Of a stretch of 64,000 bases of DNA, positions 10,804 to 18,723 are shown one piece after another. The notes under the pieces were generated by a model. It was not told the DNA's origin. It made no database searches and was given only the letters and a program-made list of their open reading frames with translations. The DNA comes from Roseomonas fluvialis. GTDB taxonomy: Bacteria > Pseudomonadota > Alphaproteobacteria > Acetobacterales > Acetobacteraceae. Each line of letters begins with the position of its first letter. Within the stretch, counting starts at the first letter, position 1. A program made the position numbers and the translations under genes. Location of the stretch: assembly GCF_022846615.1 (NCBI RefSeq), contig NZ_AP025637.1:1106001-1170000 (forward strand), written 5' to 3'.

Positions 10804-11361
10804 ATGGTGAGCCCCCCCTTCCGTCCGCCCCAGGGGCGCCCGGCGCCCGCGCCGGGGCTGCTGCGCCGGCTCGATGCCTTCGCACGCCTCGCCTTCCCTG
10901 GCTTTTCGACCGGGTTCCTGATGGTGCTCGCTGCCGCGCCGGTCAGCCTGCCATCCCCGGTTTTCGCCGCGACGCTGCCTTGCGTGTTCTTCTGGTCCGT
11001 GTTCCGGCCGGCGGCGATGTCGCCACCGGTGATCTTCGCGCTCGGGCTGCTGCTGGACCTGCTGACGCTGGCGCCCTTGGGCGCAGGTGTGCTGGTGCTG
11101 CTGGGGGTGCATGGGGCGGCGCTGCGGTTCCGGCGCTTCCTGGTGCGGCAGTCCTTCCTGATGGTGTGGCTTGTCTTCTGTGCCACGGCGCTGTTGGCGG
11201 CAGCCCTGTTCTGGGCGCTGCAGGCGCTGCTGGCGCTGCGCGTCGCGCCCTTCGGGCCGGCCTTGCACGCCGCGATGCTCTCGGCAGGCCTCTACCCCGC
11301 CATCGCGCTGGTGCTCGCCCGTGTACACGAAGCCATGCGCCAGGCGGAGACCGCGCCATGA
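10804..11361 (+). CDS. mreD: Rod shape-determining protein MreD
   Basis: 185-residue integral membrane protein of the elongasome. About five hydrophobic segments are visible (for example FLMVLAAAPVSLPSP, VIFALGLLLDLLTLAPLGAG, FLMVWLVFCATALLAAALFW). The GLLLDLLTLAPLG segment matches the conserved MreD core. The sequence is poorly conserved in this family, so the call rests mainly on position between mreC and mrdA and on topology. The stop overlaps the mrdA start (ATGA). Confidence 0.9.
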   Translation: MVSPPFRPPQGRPAPAPGLLRRLDAFARLAFPGFSTGFLMVLAAAPVSLPSPVFAATLPCVFFWSVFRPAAMSPPVIFALGLLLDLLTLAPLGAGVLVLLGVHGAALRFRRFLVRQSFLMVWLVFCATALLAAALFWALQALLALRVAPFGPALHAAMLSAGLYPAIALVLARVHEAMRQAETAP

Positions 11362-13259
11362 CCTGGCGCCCGTGGGGTGGGCCCGGCCTGCTGGGCGGCG
11401 AGCGCAGCATCCGCAAGGAAGAAGAACGCCGCCGCGGCATCTTCACGCGCCGCGCGGCCGTGCTCGGCACGATCCAGCTCGGCGCCTTCGCCTTCCTGGG
11501 TTCGCGCCTGTACCGGCTGCAGGTCGAGGAAGGCGCGCGCTACGCGACCTTGGCCGAGGAGAACCGCGTCAGCGCCCGGCTCTTCGCCCCGCCGCGGGGG
11601 CGCGTGCTCGACCGCAATGGCAAGGTGGTGGCGGGCAACCGGTTGAACTGGCGCGCGCTGCTGGTCGCCGAACAGACCGCCGACCTTGGCGCGACGCTCG
11701 AAACCTTCTCGAAGATCGTGCCGCTCGGGGACCACGAGAAGACCCGCATCGAACGGGAGGTCCGCCGCAACCGCCGCTTCGTGCCGGTGATCCTGCGCGA
11801 ATTCCTGACCTGGGAGGAAATGGCGCGGATCGAGGTCAATGCCCCCGATCTGCCGGGCATCTCGGTCGATATGGGCACCACCCGGATCTACCCGGAGACC
11901 GAGCACCTCGCGCATGTGGTGGGCTACGTGGCGGCGCCCGCGGAAGCCGATGCTGGCGACGACCCGCTGATGCAGCTGCCGGGCATCCGGGTCGGCCGCG
12001 CGGGGGTCGAACGTCACCACGACCGCATCCTGCGGGGGCGCGCCGGTGCCGTGCAGGTCGAGGTGAATGCCGTGGGCCGCGTGATCCGCGAGCTCGACCG
12101 CCGGGAGGGCATTCCGGGCCAGGACGTCCAGATCAGCGTCGATACCGAACTGCAGAAGGCGGTGCGCGCGAAGATCGACGAGGGCACCACCGCCGTGCTG
12201 CTGGATGCACGCAACGGCGAGGTGCTGGCCATGGCCACCAAGCCGTCCTTCGACCCGAACATCTTCAATTCTGGCGTCAGCGCCGCGCAGTGGCGGCAAT
12301 GGACCGCGGCGCGCACCACGCCGCTGATCAACAAGGCGACCAACGGGCTCTACGCGCCTGGGTCGACCTTCAAGATGATCGTCGCTCTCGCCGCGCTGGA
12401 AGCGCGCGTGGCGCGGCCGGGCGATATCGTCTCCTGCCCCGGGCACCTCGATTTCGGCAATAACCGCTTCCACTGCCACAACCGCAACGGCCATGGTGGG
12501 ATGAACATGCGCACGGCCATCATGGCCTCTTGCGACGTGTATTTCTACGAGATGGCGCGCCGGGTCGGCATCGACCGCATTGCCGCCATGGGCAACCGCT
12601 TTGGTATGGGCGTGGACCTCGAGATCGAATTGCCTGGCGCGCGTCGTGGCTTGATGCCTACGCGCGGCTGGCGCCAGGCGCAGGGCAGGCCCTGGTCGAT
12701 CGGCGACACGATCGTGCACGGTATCGGACAGGGGTTCTACCAGCTCACGCCGCTGTCCCTCGCGGTCATGACCGCGCGGCTGGCGACCGGGCGGGCGGTG
12801 CAACCGCACCTGACGCGCGCGATCGGCGGGCGCCCGGTCCGCGGCAGCCGTCCGGAGGATTGGCCGAGCCTTGGCATCCCGGACGCCGACATGCGCCTGA
12901 TCCGCGAGGCGATGTGGGCCGTGGTGAACGGCGGCGGGACCGCGGGTGCCTCCCGGCTGCCGTCGCAATACGGTCAGATGGCGGGCAAGACTGGCACGAC
13001 CCAGGTCCGGCGCGTGACGCGCGAACAGCGCGAGCGCGGCTTCAACGTCTCGCAGGTGCCGCGCGAGTGGCGGCCTCACGCGCTGTTCGTGGCCTACGCG
13101 CCGCACGACAACCCGTTGTTCGCGCTGTCGGTCATCGTCGAGCACGGATCGAGCGGGTCGGGCGCGGCTGCGCCGCTGGCGCGCGACATCCTGGTCGAGG
13201 CGTTCCAGCGGCTCGGGCCGGCCCGCCCCGGCCAGCGCGTGGCGGAGGCCGGGCGATGA
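11358..13259 (+). CDS. mrdA: Penicillin-binding protein 2, peptidoglycan transpeptidase
   Basis: 633-residue class B penicillin-binding protein that cross-links peptidoglycan during cell elongation, paired with RodA. A single N-terminal membrane anchor is near residues 36-53 (LGTIQLGAFAFLGSRLY). A dimerisation/pedestal domain follows, then the transpeptidase. The catalytic STFK lies in APGSTFKM at ~336-339, the SxN position reads SCD at ~390, and KTGTTQ is at ~543. The start overlaps mreD and the stop overlaps rodA, so translation is probably coupled. Confidence 0.97.
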   Translation: MTWRPWGGPGLLGGERSIRKEEERRRGIFTRRAAVLGTIQLGAFAFLGSRLYRLQVEEGARYATLAEENRVSARLFAPPRGRVLDRNGKVVAGNRLNWRALLVAEQTADLGATLETFSKIVPLGDHEKTRIEREVRRNRRFVPVILREFLTWEEMARIEVNAPDLPGISVDMGTTRIYPETEHLAHVVGYVAAPAEADAGDDPLMQLPGIRVGRAGVERHHDRILRGRAGAVQVEVNAVGRVIRELDRREGIPGQDVQISVDTELQKAVRAKIDEGTTAVLLDARNGEVLAMATKPSFDPNIFNSGVSAAQWRQWTAARTTPLINKATNGLYAPGSTFKMIVALAALEARVARPGDIVSCPGHLDFGNNRFHCHNRNGHGGMNMRTAIMASCDVYFYEMARRVGIDRIAAMGNRFGMGVDLEIELPGARRGLMPTRGWRQAQGRPWSIGDTIVHGIGQGFYQLTPLSLAVMTARLATGRAVQPHLTRAIGGRPVRGSRPEDWPSLGIPDADMRLIREAMWAVVNGGGTAGASRLPSQYGQMAGKTGTTQVRRVTREQRERGFNVSQVPREWRPHALFVAYAPHDNPLFALSVIVEHGSSGSGAAAPLARDILVEAFQRLGPARPGQRVAEAGR

Positions 13260-14401
13260 TCTTCGAACGTCGGCTTCTCACCCGCGACCGTGGCGCGGGC
13301 ATCCTCGAGAAACTGTGGCAGATCCCCTGGACCTTCGTGGTGCTGCTGTGCGGCGTGGCCGCGGTCGGCTACGTCGCGCTGCTGTCGGCGGGCAGCGGCA
13401 ACCCTGACGCCTATGCCCAGAAGCACGCCATCCGTTTCGGCTTCGGCCTAGTCGTGATGCTTGGCATCGCGCTGGTCGATATCAAGCTGATCGCCCGCTT
13501 CGCGTGGGTCGGGTACCTCGGCGCCGTGGCGCTGCTCGTGCTGGTGCTGCTGCACGGCAATATCGGCAAGGGCGCGCAGCGATGGATCGACATCGGCCCT
13601 ATCCAGTTGCAGCCCTCCGAGCTGATGAAGATCATGCTGGTGCTGGCGCTGGCCGCCTGGTTCCACCGCGCATCCTGGGAACGCATCGGCAATCCGTTGT
13701 TCCTCATTCCGCCGGCGATTGCGGTGCTGGTGCCGGTCGGGCTGATCCTGAAACAGCCCAACCTCGGCACGGCGCTGATCACCTGCATGGTGGGTGCGGC
13801 CGTGTTCTGGGCGGCGGGCATGCGCTGGTGGAAGTTCGCGATCGGCATCGCGGCCGGCGCCATTGCCGCGCCGATCGCTTATGAACGCCTGCACGACTAC
13901 CAGCGTGCGCGCATCACCACCTTCCTCGACCCCGAGAGCGATCCGCTCGGGGCCGGCTACAACATCATCCAGTCCAAGATCGCGCTGGGGTCCGGCGGCA
14001 TGTGGGGCAAGGGCTTCCTGCAGGGGACGCAGGGGCACCTGAACTTCCTGCCCGAGAAGCAGACCGACTTCATCTTCACCATGATCGCCGAGGAATTCGG
14101 CCTGGTCGGCGCGCTGACCACGCTGACGATGCTCATGCTGGTGGTCGCGTTCTGCTACCTCGTGGCCTTCCGCAGCCGGCACCAGTTCGGACGGCTGCTC
14201 GCGATCGGCCTCGGCACCAACTACTTCCTGTATGTGTTCGTGAACGTGGCCATGGTGACCGGGTCCATCCCGGTGGGCGGCGTGCCGCTTCCGCTGATCA
14301 GCCACGGTGGCTCTGCGATGCTGACCGTTATGCTGGGCTTCGGCCTGTTGCTGTCGGCCTATGTGCATCGCGATGCCGAGATGGGACCCATGCGGGAATG
14401 A
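13256..14401 (+). CDS. rodA: RodA, SEDS-family peptidoglycan polymerase
   Basis: 381-residue SEDS glycosyltransferase that polymerises lipid II for the lateral wall. About ten membrane helices are visible. Family signatures are KGAQRWIDIGPIQLQPSELMK, cut here to the key part RWIDIG...QPSE, then SKIALGSGGMWGKGFLQG and the C-terminal GGVPLPLISHGGSAM. It overlaps mrdA by four bases and closes the mre operon; tRNA-Lys follows 86 bases later. FtsW is the main alternative, but the neighbourhood and RodA-like loops favour RodA. Confidence 0.95.
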   Translation: MIFERRLLTRDRGAGILEKLWQIPWTFVVLLCGVAAVGYVALLSAGSGNPDAYAQKHAIRFGFGLVVMLGIALVDIKLIARFAWVGYLGAVALLVLVLLHGNIGKGAQRWIDIGPIQLQPSELMKIMLVLALAAWFHRASWERIGNPLFLIPPAIAVLVPVGLILKQPNLGTALITCMVGAAVFWAAGMRWWKFAIGIAAGAIAAPIAYERLHDYQRARITTFLDPESDPLGAGYNIIQSKIALGSGGMWGKGFLQGTQGHLNFLPEKQTDFIFTMIAEEFGLVGALTTLTMLMLVVAFCYLVAFRSRHQFGRLLAIGLGTNYFLYVFVNVAMVTGSIPVGGVPLPLISHGGSAMLTVMLGFGLLLSAYVHRDAEMGPMRE

Positions 14402-14487
14402 TGCCGGCCCCGCGCATAGGGGCTGGACAAAACCGGCGGGGCGGCTAAACAGCCCCCCCTCGGAACCGGCACGCAGGCCGGCCGGGC

Positions 14488-14563
<76 letters not shown>

Positions 14564-14576
14564 CCACTCAGCCGAG

Positions 14577-14585
14577 TTATCCACA
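14577..14585 (+). other. DnaA-box-like sequence
   Basis: TTATCCACA, an exact match to the consensus DnaA box, 14 bases after tRNA-Lys. It is a single copy. Just after it the word TGCGGACCCC occurs twice, 12 bases apart. It could be a relic of element replication or chance. Confidence 0.3.
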
Positions 14586-14690
14586 GCCTCGAAAATCCTT
14601 GCGGACCCCATGCGGACCCCGCAGCTGCGTTGTTCCGCGTTCGGATCGCGGTATCCTCGCCGAGGTTCTCGGGAGGGCGGGATACGGGCG

Positions 14691-15032
14691 TTGGGCATTG
14701 TGTCGCTACTCGTGATGAGCGCGTGCGGCGTGGCCAATCACCATCCACCCGCCGGGCTCATGGACGCGCCAGCAATTGAGTTCAGAAACGCGGAAGGCGT
14801 TGGTCGGTGGTGCCCACAGGGCAGCGGCCCGCTAGACGGGGCGCAATTCCGAGCCTGCCGAGACCGCCTTTTGGCCGAGGGCTATCGGGAGATTGGACCC
14901 TGGTGCGGCGGTTCCGCGCCGACAGGGGGCGAGGTCGCAGCCGCCGCCGTGCTGGGGGGAGTTTCCGGCTTGGTGGCGGTCAACGATAGGGCAAACCGAC
15001 ACGCTGAGTGCCAGCGCCGACCACCGGCCTAG
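14691..15032 (+). CDS. Small hypothetical lipoprotein
   Basis: 113-residue protein of unknown function, with a short hydrophobic N-terminus GIVSLLVMSAC that resembles a lipoprotein signal with Cys as the lipidated residue. Two further cysteines and a late hydrophobic stretch (GEVAAAAVLGGVSGLVAV) are present. The start is uncertain: TTG at 14691 gives the shortest natural signal peptide and follows a GGGAGGG; GTG at 14700 and ATG at 14610 are alternatives. Its stop overlaps the end of a convergent small gene by three bases. Confidence 0.5.
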   Translation: MGIVSLLVMSACGVANHHPPAGLMDAPAIEFRNAEGVGRWCPQGSGPLDGAQFRACRDRLLAEGYREIGPWCGGSAPTGGEVAAAAVLGGVSGLVAVNDRANRHAECQRRPPA

Positions 15033-15151
15033 GCGTCCCGCCGGTCCTGTCGCCGGGCAACCCATGCGAGCGCGCTGCCGATGGCGTGGAGCAAGACCCA
15101 CACGCCCACGATCCCCAGCACGACAATACCTCCGGCGACCAACTGCGACAC
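15029..15151 (-). CDS. Very small single-span membrane protein
   Basis: 40-residue frame with one clear membrane helix (LVAGGIVVLGIVGVWVLL) and a basic tail (VARRQDRRDA), giving a predicted cytosolic C-terminus. The GTG at 15151 has GGAGG exactly 5 bases upstream, which is what supports translation; a GTG at 15163 would add four residues. It is convergent with the lipoprotein gene and overlaps its stop. Small proteins of this shape occur in prophages and toxin systems, but nothing here identifies one. Confidence 0.5.
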   Translation of the reverse strand: MSQLVAGGIVVLGIVGVWVLLHAIGSALAWVARRQDRRDA

Positions 15152-15330
15152 CGACGCCTCCACAAGCCTACTGCGATGCTGCGGTTATGCATTCGGCCGT
15201 ATAGGCGCCGCCACTAACCGGCAGGCGTGGTGTCGCAGCCGTGACGATACGAACACGGACCGTCGCGTGCTGCGGTGCAACCTGTGCGCTGTGCGATAAC
15301 GCGTGCCATGCACGCTGAGGGATGGGGCGC

Positions 15331-15588
15331 CTAGATGCTGCGCTTAGCTATCGCGCGCGCCTGCCCGGCGAGGTCGGCTGCGGCCGTCAGTAGGCGCAGC
15401 ATCGGCCCGGCTGCGATCCGCCCGGTGGTGGCGGCTGCGGCGAGGTCGGATATGCCCATGCGCCGCGTCACGAGCACCAAGGCGGGGTCGGTGAGCAGGC
15501 GGGCCAGGGCCTCACGCTCGGCCCGTGCCTCTTGCTCGGCGTGGTGGCGGGCGCGGTGGCGCATCGCGGCGATGGGGTCGTGCGTCAT
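15331..15588 (-). CDS. Small hypothetical protein of the island
   Basis: 85-residue charged, alpha-helical protein (RARHHAEQEARAEREALARLL, shortened here to its key repeats of A, E and R), with a C-terminal LLTAAADLAGQARAIAKRS. No family recognised. The ATG at 15588 has no strong ribosome site. It lies 34 bases after the zinc-finger-like gene on the same strand, consistent with one minus-strand transcript. The overlapping plus-strand frame is less plausible because it is Arg/Ser-rich. Confidence 0.45.
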   Translation of the reverse strand: MTHDPIAAMRHRARHHAEQEARAEREALARLLTDPALVLVTRRMGISDLAAAATTGRIAAGPMLRLLTAAADLAGQARAIAKRSI

Positions 15589-15622
15589 GGGGTGAGTATC
15601 GCCGCGTGTAGTGACCGAGGCA

Positions 15623-15982
15623 TTACGCAGGGCTGGCGAAGTCTGCCCGCGTCTCCGGCGCCGGCCCGTCCCGCTCGCGGGTGACGGTGCCGCGCGTGTC
15701 TGTCGTGACCTGCACGCCGATGTTGCGGCCGCGGCATCCGGAGCATCGCAGGCGCTTGGCGATCCCGCGGTCAGTCATGCTGCGGCCGAAGCGCGCGATG
15801 GCCGGGCGGATGCCTAGGGCGGTACGCCGCTGGCAACCGTGCTCGCCTTCGCAGCCGAACGTCAGCCGATACGCGTCAGCCTGCCAGCCTTCGTATGCGG
15901 CGAGCATCAGCGAGCCGTCGTCGCCCGTGAAGGCGCTGCCATTGTCGCTGGCGGGTCGGGGGCGGGGCGGAGGGGTGCTCAA
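15623..15982 (-). CDS. Small cysteine-rich protein, probable zinc-binding
   Basis: 119-residue protein with two cysteine pairs, CEGEHGC near residue 44 and CSGCRGR near residue 80, which could hold a zinc ion. The region between contains IRPAIARFGRSMTDRGIAKRL, a helical segment ending in LRC, similar to small zinc proteins of alphaproteobacterial mobile elements. It probably starts at TTG 15982, overlapping the stop of the gene before it (TTGA), which suggests coupled translation. A later ATG at GSLMLAAYEG is an alternative. DNA binding is possible but not shown. Confidence 0.55.
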   Translation of the reverse strand: MSTPPPRPRPASDNGSAFTGDDGSLMLAAYEGWQADAYRLTFGCEGEHGCQRRTALGIRPAIARFGRSMTDRGIAKRLRCSGCRGRNIGVQVTTDTRGTVTRERDGPAPETRADFASPA

Positions 15983-16164
15983 CGCGGGTCGTGCGCTCGC
16001 TCGGCGATGACCGCTTCCAGCGCTGCGATGGCCTGATGGACCGCTGCGAGCGTCGCGACTTCCGTATGGGTCGGGGGCTCGGTCGAGTCCTTCATCGCCT
16101 CCGCCAGTCCGCGTCGCATAAGGCGCAGGTGTTGCAGCGGGAAGCCGTGGTCGGGGTCATTCAT
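15979..16164 (-). CDS. Small hypothetical protein, first of a minus-strand pair
   Basis: 61-residue protein of unknown function starting MNDPDHGFPLQHLRLMRRGL and continuing with TEVATLAAVHQAIAALEAVI, a likely helical bundle. The ATG at 16164 has a very good ribosome site, GGAAGGAG, 7 bases upstream. Its stop overlaps the TTG start of the zinc-like gene. Upstream lies a ~500-base stretch without recognised genes that probably holds its promoter. Confidence 0.55.
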   Translation of the reverse strand: MNDPDHGFPLQHLRLMRRGLAEAMKDSTEPPTHTEVATLAAVHQAIAALEAVIAERAHDPR

Positions 16165-16671
16165 TGAAACGCTCCTTCCTTTCGGGCGCTCCCCCCTCCG
16201 CCGCGGTGAGCTGGCGGCGGTCGGCATGTTCTGAACCTTAACCCGCGGATATACACGCCGATGTTCGGTGCATGGCGCGAGGCTGCCCAGCGAAAAGGAC
16301 GGCCGCAACCGCATGCGCACGCGGGCGCCTGCGCGTGCGGGTTTTTTGGGACAGGTCACTCCCACGGGCGCAGCACTGCCCGCGCCTCGGGATTGCAGTT
16401 CACCGCCGCCAGAATCGCCGCGCCTAACCGCTCCCGCTAGCGCGTCGGGAGCCCACCACCCGCACCCGTCGGGGGCGACGCTATCGGCAGTTCCATCCGC
16501 CGAGACTGCGGCGGAAAAATCAAGAAATGACCGATCACTACTGCGTGCGATTCCAGCTTTTCGGGCGGGTTCTACGCATGCGGCCTTCAAATACACGGAA
16601 GGGTTGTGTAACTCTGCGCAAGTGCGCGGGCATTCGGACTGCTCGACTGTTCGCTGGCAGGGAGGCGAAGC
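16165..16671. other. Gene-free stretch with one terminator
   Basis: 507 bases between the minus-strand 61-residue gene and the plus-strand PilZ gene. I see no convincing protein gene in it; the long plus-strand frame through it is proline/serine-rich and has no ribosome site. It must hold the divergent promoters of both neighbours. A plus-strand intrinsic terminator lies at 16316-16347 (separate entry). The DNA is visibly richer in A and T than the host genes around 16500-16680. Confidence 0.5.
16316..16347 (+). terminator. Intrinsic terminator with no matching upstream gene
   Basis: CGCACGC 16316-16322 pairs with GCGTGCG 16333-16339 around a 10-base loop and is followed by TTTTTT at 16342-16347. 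It is the only hairpin with a strong T-run noticed in the window. It points along the plus strand, yet no plus-strand gene lies between the convergent genes near 15.0 kb and this point, so it may end a small RNA. Confidence 0.6.
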
Positions 16672-17058
16672 ATGTTGGTTGACCCCCCGCTTTGGTCCGG
16701 ATCAGCGTTGGCGCTCGATCACCGTGCCGCGCCTATGGACAGGCGCCGCACGCACCGCCAGCCAATGTGCTGCGGTGCGCGCTTGGAATTCGCGGGGCGC
16801 GCGTGGTCCGTTAACTTGCTCGACCTTTCGGAGGGAGGCGCTGGCGTGCAGGCGCTTCCCGACATTGTGGCGGTCGGCGCGGAGGGTCATCTGATTATCG
16901 ATACCGCCGTAGCCCCGGTGAGGGTGATCTCTGTCGCCCCCGATCGCGTTGGCCTCGCCTTTGTTCGCCTTACGCCTCACATCGCTTTCGCGATCGCGAG
17001 CATCAGCGCCCACACCGCGCAGGATCGGCGCGCGTTGGAACCCGTGTCTCAGAACTGA
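16672..17058 (+). CDS. PilZ-domain protein (c-di-GMP receptor type)
   Basis: 128-residue protein consisting almost entirely of a PilZ domain, the common receptor for the second messenger cyclic di-GMP. The binding motifs are present: RRTHR (RxxxR) at residues 25-29 and DLSEGG (D/NxSxxG) at 51-56, followed by the beta-barrel through GLAFVRL. No output domain is attached. ATG at 16672 has GGGAGG 6 bases upstream. It is the only sizeable plus-strand gene in the island core and overlaps the end of the convergent MGGFGSGR-type gene by 10 bases. Confidence 0.82.
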   Translation: MLVDPPLWSGSALALDHRAAPMDRRRTHRQPMCCGARLEFAGRAWSVNLLDLSEGGAGVQALPDIVAVGAEGHLIIDTAVAPVRVISVAPDRVGLAFVRLTPHIAFAIASISAHTAQDRRALEPVSQN

Positions 17059-17732
17059 TCGTCGCAAGATCGCCCGAGCATCCGCTCCGCGCCTTCCATC
17101 CATATCGCCTCGTGCCGCTCCATGGCGGCTTCCCACTCGGCCCATGTGCGCTCGTATGTCCGCCAGCGCATCCACTTCGGACGGTCCGGCAACACGTCGT
17201 CAGCATGGGTGTAGGCGCCGCCCAGCCTGCGATGCAGGCGACGCAGGCGGCCATGCCTGCGCCCCATCGCGTCTTGGTTCTGTGACGCATAGCCGAGCCG
17301 ATACGCGCCCGGCCCGAGGCTCAGGAACAGGTGCCCGCCGTTTGGTAGATACAGAACCGCGCAGCGCCGCCCGGTGGCCGGACATACCCACCACCAGCGC
17401 ACGCCGCCAAAGCGGCAGGGCGTAGTTTCCAGCCTCACGGATTGGTCGCGCTGGCCGGTGCGGCGGCTCGGCTGGTCCATGTCGAATCGCAGCCGCGCCA
17501 TCCCATGATCGGCGTGCAGCGTGAGCGTCACCAGCAAACGGGCGCGAGGTTCGGCCTCGCCGTCAGTCGTCCATGACCAGACAGCGCGTTCCACCGCGGG
17601 CAGCGCCGCCGTGTCCGCGCCGCGGAGCGCGCCGCGTAATCGCCGCGTCACCCGATTCACGTCCAGTTTCAGCGTCCGGCAGCCTTCCACCGTGACCTTG
17701 CCCGCCGTCCTTCCCGATCCAAAGCCGCCCAT
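17049..17732 (-). CDS. Conserved hypothetical protein of the MGGFGSGR type
   Basis: 227-residue protein beginning MGGFGSGRTAGKVTVEGC, a start I recognise from a widespread uncharacterised family in alphaproteobacterial phages and genomic islands. Other familiar blocks are TTPCRFGGVRWWWVCP and LGYASQNQDAMGRRHGRLRR. The family often carries a zinc-ribbon CxxC pair. Here one cysteine pair is weak, with only CPATGRRC visible and no second CxxC, so metal binding may be lost. The ATG follows GGAGGCGAGGC. Function unknown; DNA or RNA binding would fit the basic C-terminal half. Confidence 0.72.
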   Translation of the reverse strand: MGGFGSGRTAGKVTVEGCRTLKLDVNRVTRRLRGALRGADTAALPAVERAVWSWTTDGEAEPRARLLVTLTLHADHGMARLRFDMDQPSRRTGQRDQSVRLETTPCRFGGVRWWWVCPATGRRCAVLYLPNGGHLFLSLGPGAYRLGYASQNQDAMGRRHGRLRRLHRRLGGAYTHADDVLPDRPKWMRWRTYERTWAEWEAAMERHEAIWMEGAERMLGRSCDDQF

Positions 17733-17771
17733 GCCTCGCCTCCGCTCGCCCGATAATCCGAAATCGTTTGG

Positions 17772-18029
17772 CTAACCCGCCTTCCTCGCGCGCGCGGCGG
17801 GTGGCGCGGTCCAAAGCGTGTCGAGCCAAGCGATATCCTCGGCCGTCACCGGCGCGCGCGGATCATCGGCGAGGATCGCGCGCAGTTCCGCGATGCGCCC
17901 CGCGCTGGCGGCGTCGTCGCGATGGCGCTGCGACAGTTCCGCCAGGCGCTTGCGCCGCCCTCGGGGACCAAGATCAGCGAAGCCTTGCGCCTCCCGCGGC
18001 TTCGTCATCTGGTCAAGGATCGCGTCCAT
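17772..18029 (-). CDS. Small hypothetical protein of the island
   Basis: 85-residue charged protein, with RGRRKRLAELSQRHRDDAAS and a C-terminal VTAEDIAWLDTLWTAPPAA. No family recognised and no membrane or signal segment. It sits between a 35-residue frame and the MGGFGSGR gene in a same-strand series with gaps of about 40 bases. No clear ribosome site is seen at the ATG 18029; an ATG seven codons later is possible. Confidence 0.48.
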   Translation of the reverse strand: MDAILDQMTKPREAQGFADLGPRGRRKRLAELSQRHRDDAASAGRIAELRAILADDPRAPVTAEDIAWLDTLWTAPPAARARKAG

Positions 18030-18066
18030 CGCGGAGGCAAAGGGCGTTCGCCTTTACGCCCTCGGC

Positions 18067-18174
18067 CTAGATTATCCGCGCAATGCAGCGGGCGGCGAGC
18101 AAGGCGTGTTCGTCATTCGCCGCCCCCAGGTGCTGCACGGCAGTAGCGAGCATGCGGGCGCGGTCCGTGGTCAT
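18067..18174 (-). CDS. Very small hypothetical protein
   Basis: 35-residue frame, beginning MTTDRARMLATAVQHLGAAN and ending in ARCIARII. It starts four bases after the stop of the TubC-like gene, with GTGAGG about 6 bases before its ATG, which is the main support for translation. Amphipathic helix-like; function unknown. Confidence 0.4.
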   Translation of the reverse strand: MTTDRARMLATAVQHLGAANDEHALLAARCIARII

Positions 18175-18178
18175 GGCG

Positions 18179-18673
18179 TTACCTCACGAATGGCGGTGGG
18201 GGACAGGTGGCCGTCGCGCAGCGCCGCGCCGTGTCCGGCTCGCCGGCCTCGCACCACCAGCGCCGGCCGGCGCACATCGGGCAGGCGCCAGGCTGTCGGC
18301 GCGCTGCGGCGAAGGCGGCGCCGCGCTCGGCGCCGTAGGGCATCTGCCACCATGGCGTTGCCGGCCTTGGCGGCGTGCGCAGCGGCACGGGCGGCGGGGG
18401 CGGCGTTGCAGGCGCAGGAACCGCCGCGGGGGCCTCTAGCCTCGCCAGTGCCGCCGTGCGCTCGCCTTCCGTCATTCCCCATGCCTCGCGCGCCTCGGCG
18501 TGTGGCGACGCTCGCGCCGCGAGTGCCAGGCGCACCGCATCGCGGTTCTGGCGCAGGTCCGCCAACAGGTCCGCGGGCGGGTCCTTTGGCGCCGTGAACC
18601 GCACCCGGTCCTCGTCCAGGCGCAGCCGCATCCCGACCGCCTCGGCTCGCGCTATCAGCGTCGCCGCACTCAC
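18179..18673 (-). CDS. Mobile-element protein with TubC-like N-terminus and zinc-ribbon-like C-terminus
   Basis: 164-residue protein. Residues ~1-50 (SAATLIARAEAVGMRLRL...LADLRQNRDAVRLAL) look like the TubC docking-type alpha/beta domain often seen in phage and island replication proteins. A proline-rich linker PAPATPPPPPVP follows. The C-terminus has CPMCAGRRWWCEAGEP and a later CATATC pair that would make a zinc ribbon. GTG at 18673 is chosen because GGGGG lies 5 bases upstream and the domain starts there. In related elements this kind of protein sits beside a primase/helicase, as here. Confidence 0.6.
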   Translation of the reverse strand: MSAATLIARAEAVGMRLRLDEDRVRFTAPKDPPADLLADLRQNRDAVRLALAARASPHAEAREAWGMTEGERTAALARLEAPAAVPAPATPPPPPVPLRTPPRPATPWWQMPYGAERGAAFAAARRQPGACPMCAGRRWWCEAGEPDTARRCATATCPPPPFVR

Positions 18674-18723
18674 GCGCACCCCCGCGACACGCAAGCGGCC
18701 CAAGGTGCCGGACGCATATGGGT

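Noticed and set aside
11292..13145. 617-codon minus-strand frame opposite mrdA
   Set aside because: A shadow of the mrdA codon pattern, with His/Arg/Asp-rich low-complexity protein and no ribosome site.
16268..16894. Plus-strand frame across the gene-free stretch and the PilZ start
   Set aside because: Serine/proline-rich, no ribosome site, runs through a strong terminator and into PilZ in another frame.
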